Shown here piece by piece: positions 40,702-41,764 of a stretch of DNA of 41,764 nt (position 1 is the stretch's first letter; each line of letters starts with the position of its first letter). A model generated the notes under the pieces. The model saw only the letters and a list, made by a program, of their open reading frames with translations. It searched no databases and had not been told where the DNA came from. The DNA comes from Bacteroidales bacterium (GTDB lineage Bacteria; Bacteroidota; Bacteroidia; Bacteroidales; UBA932): the NCBI GenBank assembly GCA_017446775.1, contig JAFSQE010000003.1, positions 1 through 41,764 of the forward strand, in the 5' to 3' direction. Both the position numbers and the translations under genes were made by a program.

Positions 40702-41764
40702 TACTTATCAAGACTCTTCTTGAAATACTCCTCAATCTCCTCCACCGTGGGATTGACAGCAACCACGATGCCGTCACGGCCAATCAGGAAGATGCCGCCA
40801 CCACCATTTCCTACGCCATACTTGGACCATACCCAATGGTCAGGCTCCATCGCCAGCAGGTTGACCCAGGGGTAGCCGTCTTTCTCCAGCGCAGCCCTCC
40901 AGGCAAGGTCGTCTTTAAGCTCGCGGGCAACCCCGACTATGGTGAAGCCCTTGTCTTTGTACCTGTCGTATAACGGTATCAAAGCCTTTGAGTGCCTGCG
41001 ACAGCCACCGCACCACGACGCCCACAAGTCCAATACGGCAATCTTTCCGTCAATCAGCTCCGACAATGAATGGCTTACGCCATCTGCATCCGGCAAAGTG
41101 AAATCCACATAATGGCTTTGACCCGCAAGCATCGTTGCATTTTCCTGAAGCTGGGCAATCTTATCGTGGAAAGGATGACCGGGGAATCTGTCGGCAAAAT
41201 CTGTCTCATAGATATCGAACAATTCGGACAGTGTCTTGTAATTATATTCATCATCCGGTCGGTCCTTGGCGTAAGTATATAATACCAGACATTCTCTGGC
41301 CAACATACAGAATGATACCAACGAACGATGAGGCCGGATATAGTTTATCGCGTAATCGTGATAATCATGTCCCAGTTGGGTCATCCCTTCCAGCACATCC
41401 TTGTATTCCTGGGAATAGGCCAAACCTTTCTGCGCCAACTCCCCCAAAGCCTCATAACAAGCATGTCGCTCGTCGTCTGAGGTGTCAGGATTGTTGGCTT
41501 TTACGTATAGCTCATTAGCTTCGGGACTCAGTCTCAAAGACGGGTTTTGCTCCAGTGCGGACATTGCCGCATCAAGAGAATCCTGCCTGGGGCCGATCAC
41601 CTTCTCCATATTGCGGTAAAACCTCCGGTATTCCTTATTGTTTTTGCCGGAATATGAAACGAGTTCCGGAGGGGTCAGGCCATTTATGGAAAAAACGATA
41701 TTCTTTTCAGGAAAGAAAGTGCAGTCGCAGCCTTGACCTTCTGCCAAATTCCATATTTGCGCCA
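40701..41764 (-). CDS. TlpA-family thioredoxin protein, N-terminus beyond the window
   Basis: The frame is open to the right edge, so the signal peptide and start are missing and about 354 residues are visible. Residues before the thioredoxin domain are helical and end with AGQSHYVDFTLPDADG. The redox motif is WCGGC in LWASWCGGCRRHSK. The TTG at 41747 is not a likely start because the frame continues upstream (AQIWNL). First of three coupled genes: this, a second TlpA-like protein, and the TPR protein. Confidence 0.82.
   Translation of the reverse strand, partial: AQIWNLAEGQGCDCTFFPEKNIVFSINGLTPPELVSYSGKNNKEYRRFYRNMEKVIGPRQDSLDAAMSALEQNPSLRLSPEANELYVKANNPDTSDDERHACYEALGELAQKGLAYSQEYKDVLEGMTQLGHDYHDYAINYIRPHRSLVSFCMLARECLVLYTYAKDRPDDEYNYKTLSELFDIYETDFADRFPGHPFHDKIAQLQENATMLAGQSHYVDFTLPDADGVSHSLSELIDGKIAVLDLWASWCGGCRRHSKALIPLYDRYKDKGFTIVGVARELKDDLAWRAALEKDGYPWVNLLAMEPDHWVWSKYGVGNGGGGIFLIGRDGIVVAVNPTVEEIEEYFKKSLDK

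Noticed and set aside
1-41764. CRISPR array, tRNA or rRNA genes
   Set aside because: No regularly spaced direct repeats of suitable length and no cloverleaf or rRNA-like sequence was seen on either strand by eye.

Overview
The window reads as chromosome of a Bacteroidota (Bacteroidales) bacterium. Evidence: a SusC/SusD pair, lipoproteins with Bacteroidetes-style signals, BACON and Fibrobacter-succinogenes-type domains, a RAYT transposase, and repeated promoter boxes of the form TTTG-N19/20-TAnnTTTG that are specific to this phylum. Most genes are G+C-rich for Bacteroidales, which would fit an Alistipes/Rikenellaceae-like gut organism, but the genus is only an inference. No rRNA, tRNA, CRISPR array or complete insertion sequence was seen.

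Layout. (1) 1-2051, minus: 3' part of a CPBP membrane protease, an acyltransferase-3 membrane protein and its upstream AbrB/MazE-like regulator. (2) 2164-4572: a secreted TIM-barrel glycosidase-like protein. (3) 4630-8381: an A+T-richer block bracketed by two copies of a 28-bp palindrome, holding a RAYT transposase and a BACON/leucine-rich/Fib_succ surface lipoprotein. (4) 8425-10736, minus: SDR oxidoreductase, Bcp peroxiredoxin, TlpA-like thioredoxin and beta-carbonic anhydrase in one operon. It is divergent from an exonuclease plus TIGR04076-like gene pair across a 57-bp double promoter. (5) 11592-13678, minus: a radical SAM/SPASM protein translationally coupled to two paralogous 176-residue membrane proteins, a candidate maturase-substrate system. 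(6) 13807-36861, plus: a 15-gene polysaccharide-utilisation operon with two glycosidases, two exported Gfo/Idh/MocA oxidoreductases, a DUF1080 protein, a small membrane protein, an ApbE homologue, a Big2/beta-propeller lipoprotein, an exported metallo-beta-lactamase-fold protein, further lipoproteins including a GxGYxYP protein, and SusC, SusD and a DUF3823 lipoprotein at the 3' end. (7) 36902-38080: a minimal ABC transporter pair flanked by two copies of a 90-bp double-hairpin repeat. (8) 38349-41764, minus: two TlpA-family thioredoxin proteins and a TPR protein, running off the right edge.

How the genes may work together. The large operon suggests capture of a glycan or glycoside by SusC/SusD and the surface lipoproteins, cleavage by GH2 and (alpha/alpha)6 enzymes, and a redox-assisted route: Gfo/Idh/MocA enzymes oxidise a sugar hydroxyl and the DUF1080 protein breaks the resulting 3-keto-glycoside. 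The substrate cannot be read from sequence. No dedicated regulator (HTCS, SusR, ECF sigma/anti-sigma) lies in the window, so control is either by the single upstream promoter or by genes elsewhere. The candidate undescribed systems are the radical SAM locus with its twin membrane proteins, the redox-type PUL, and two families of intergenic palindromic repeats.
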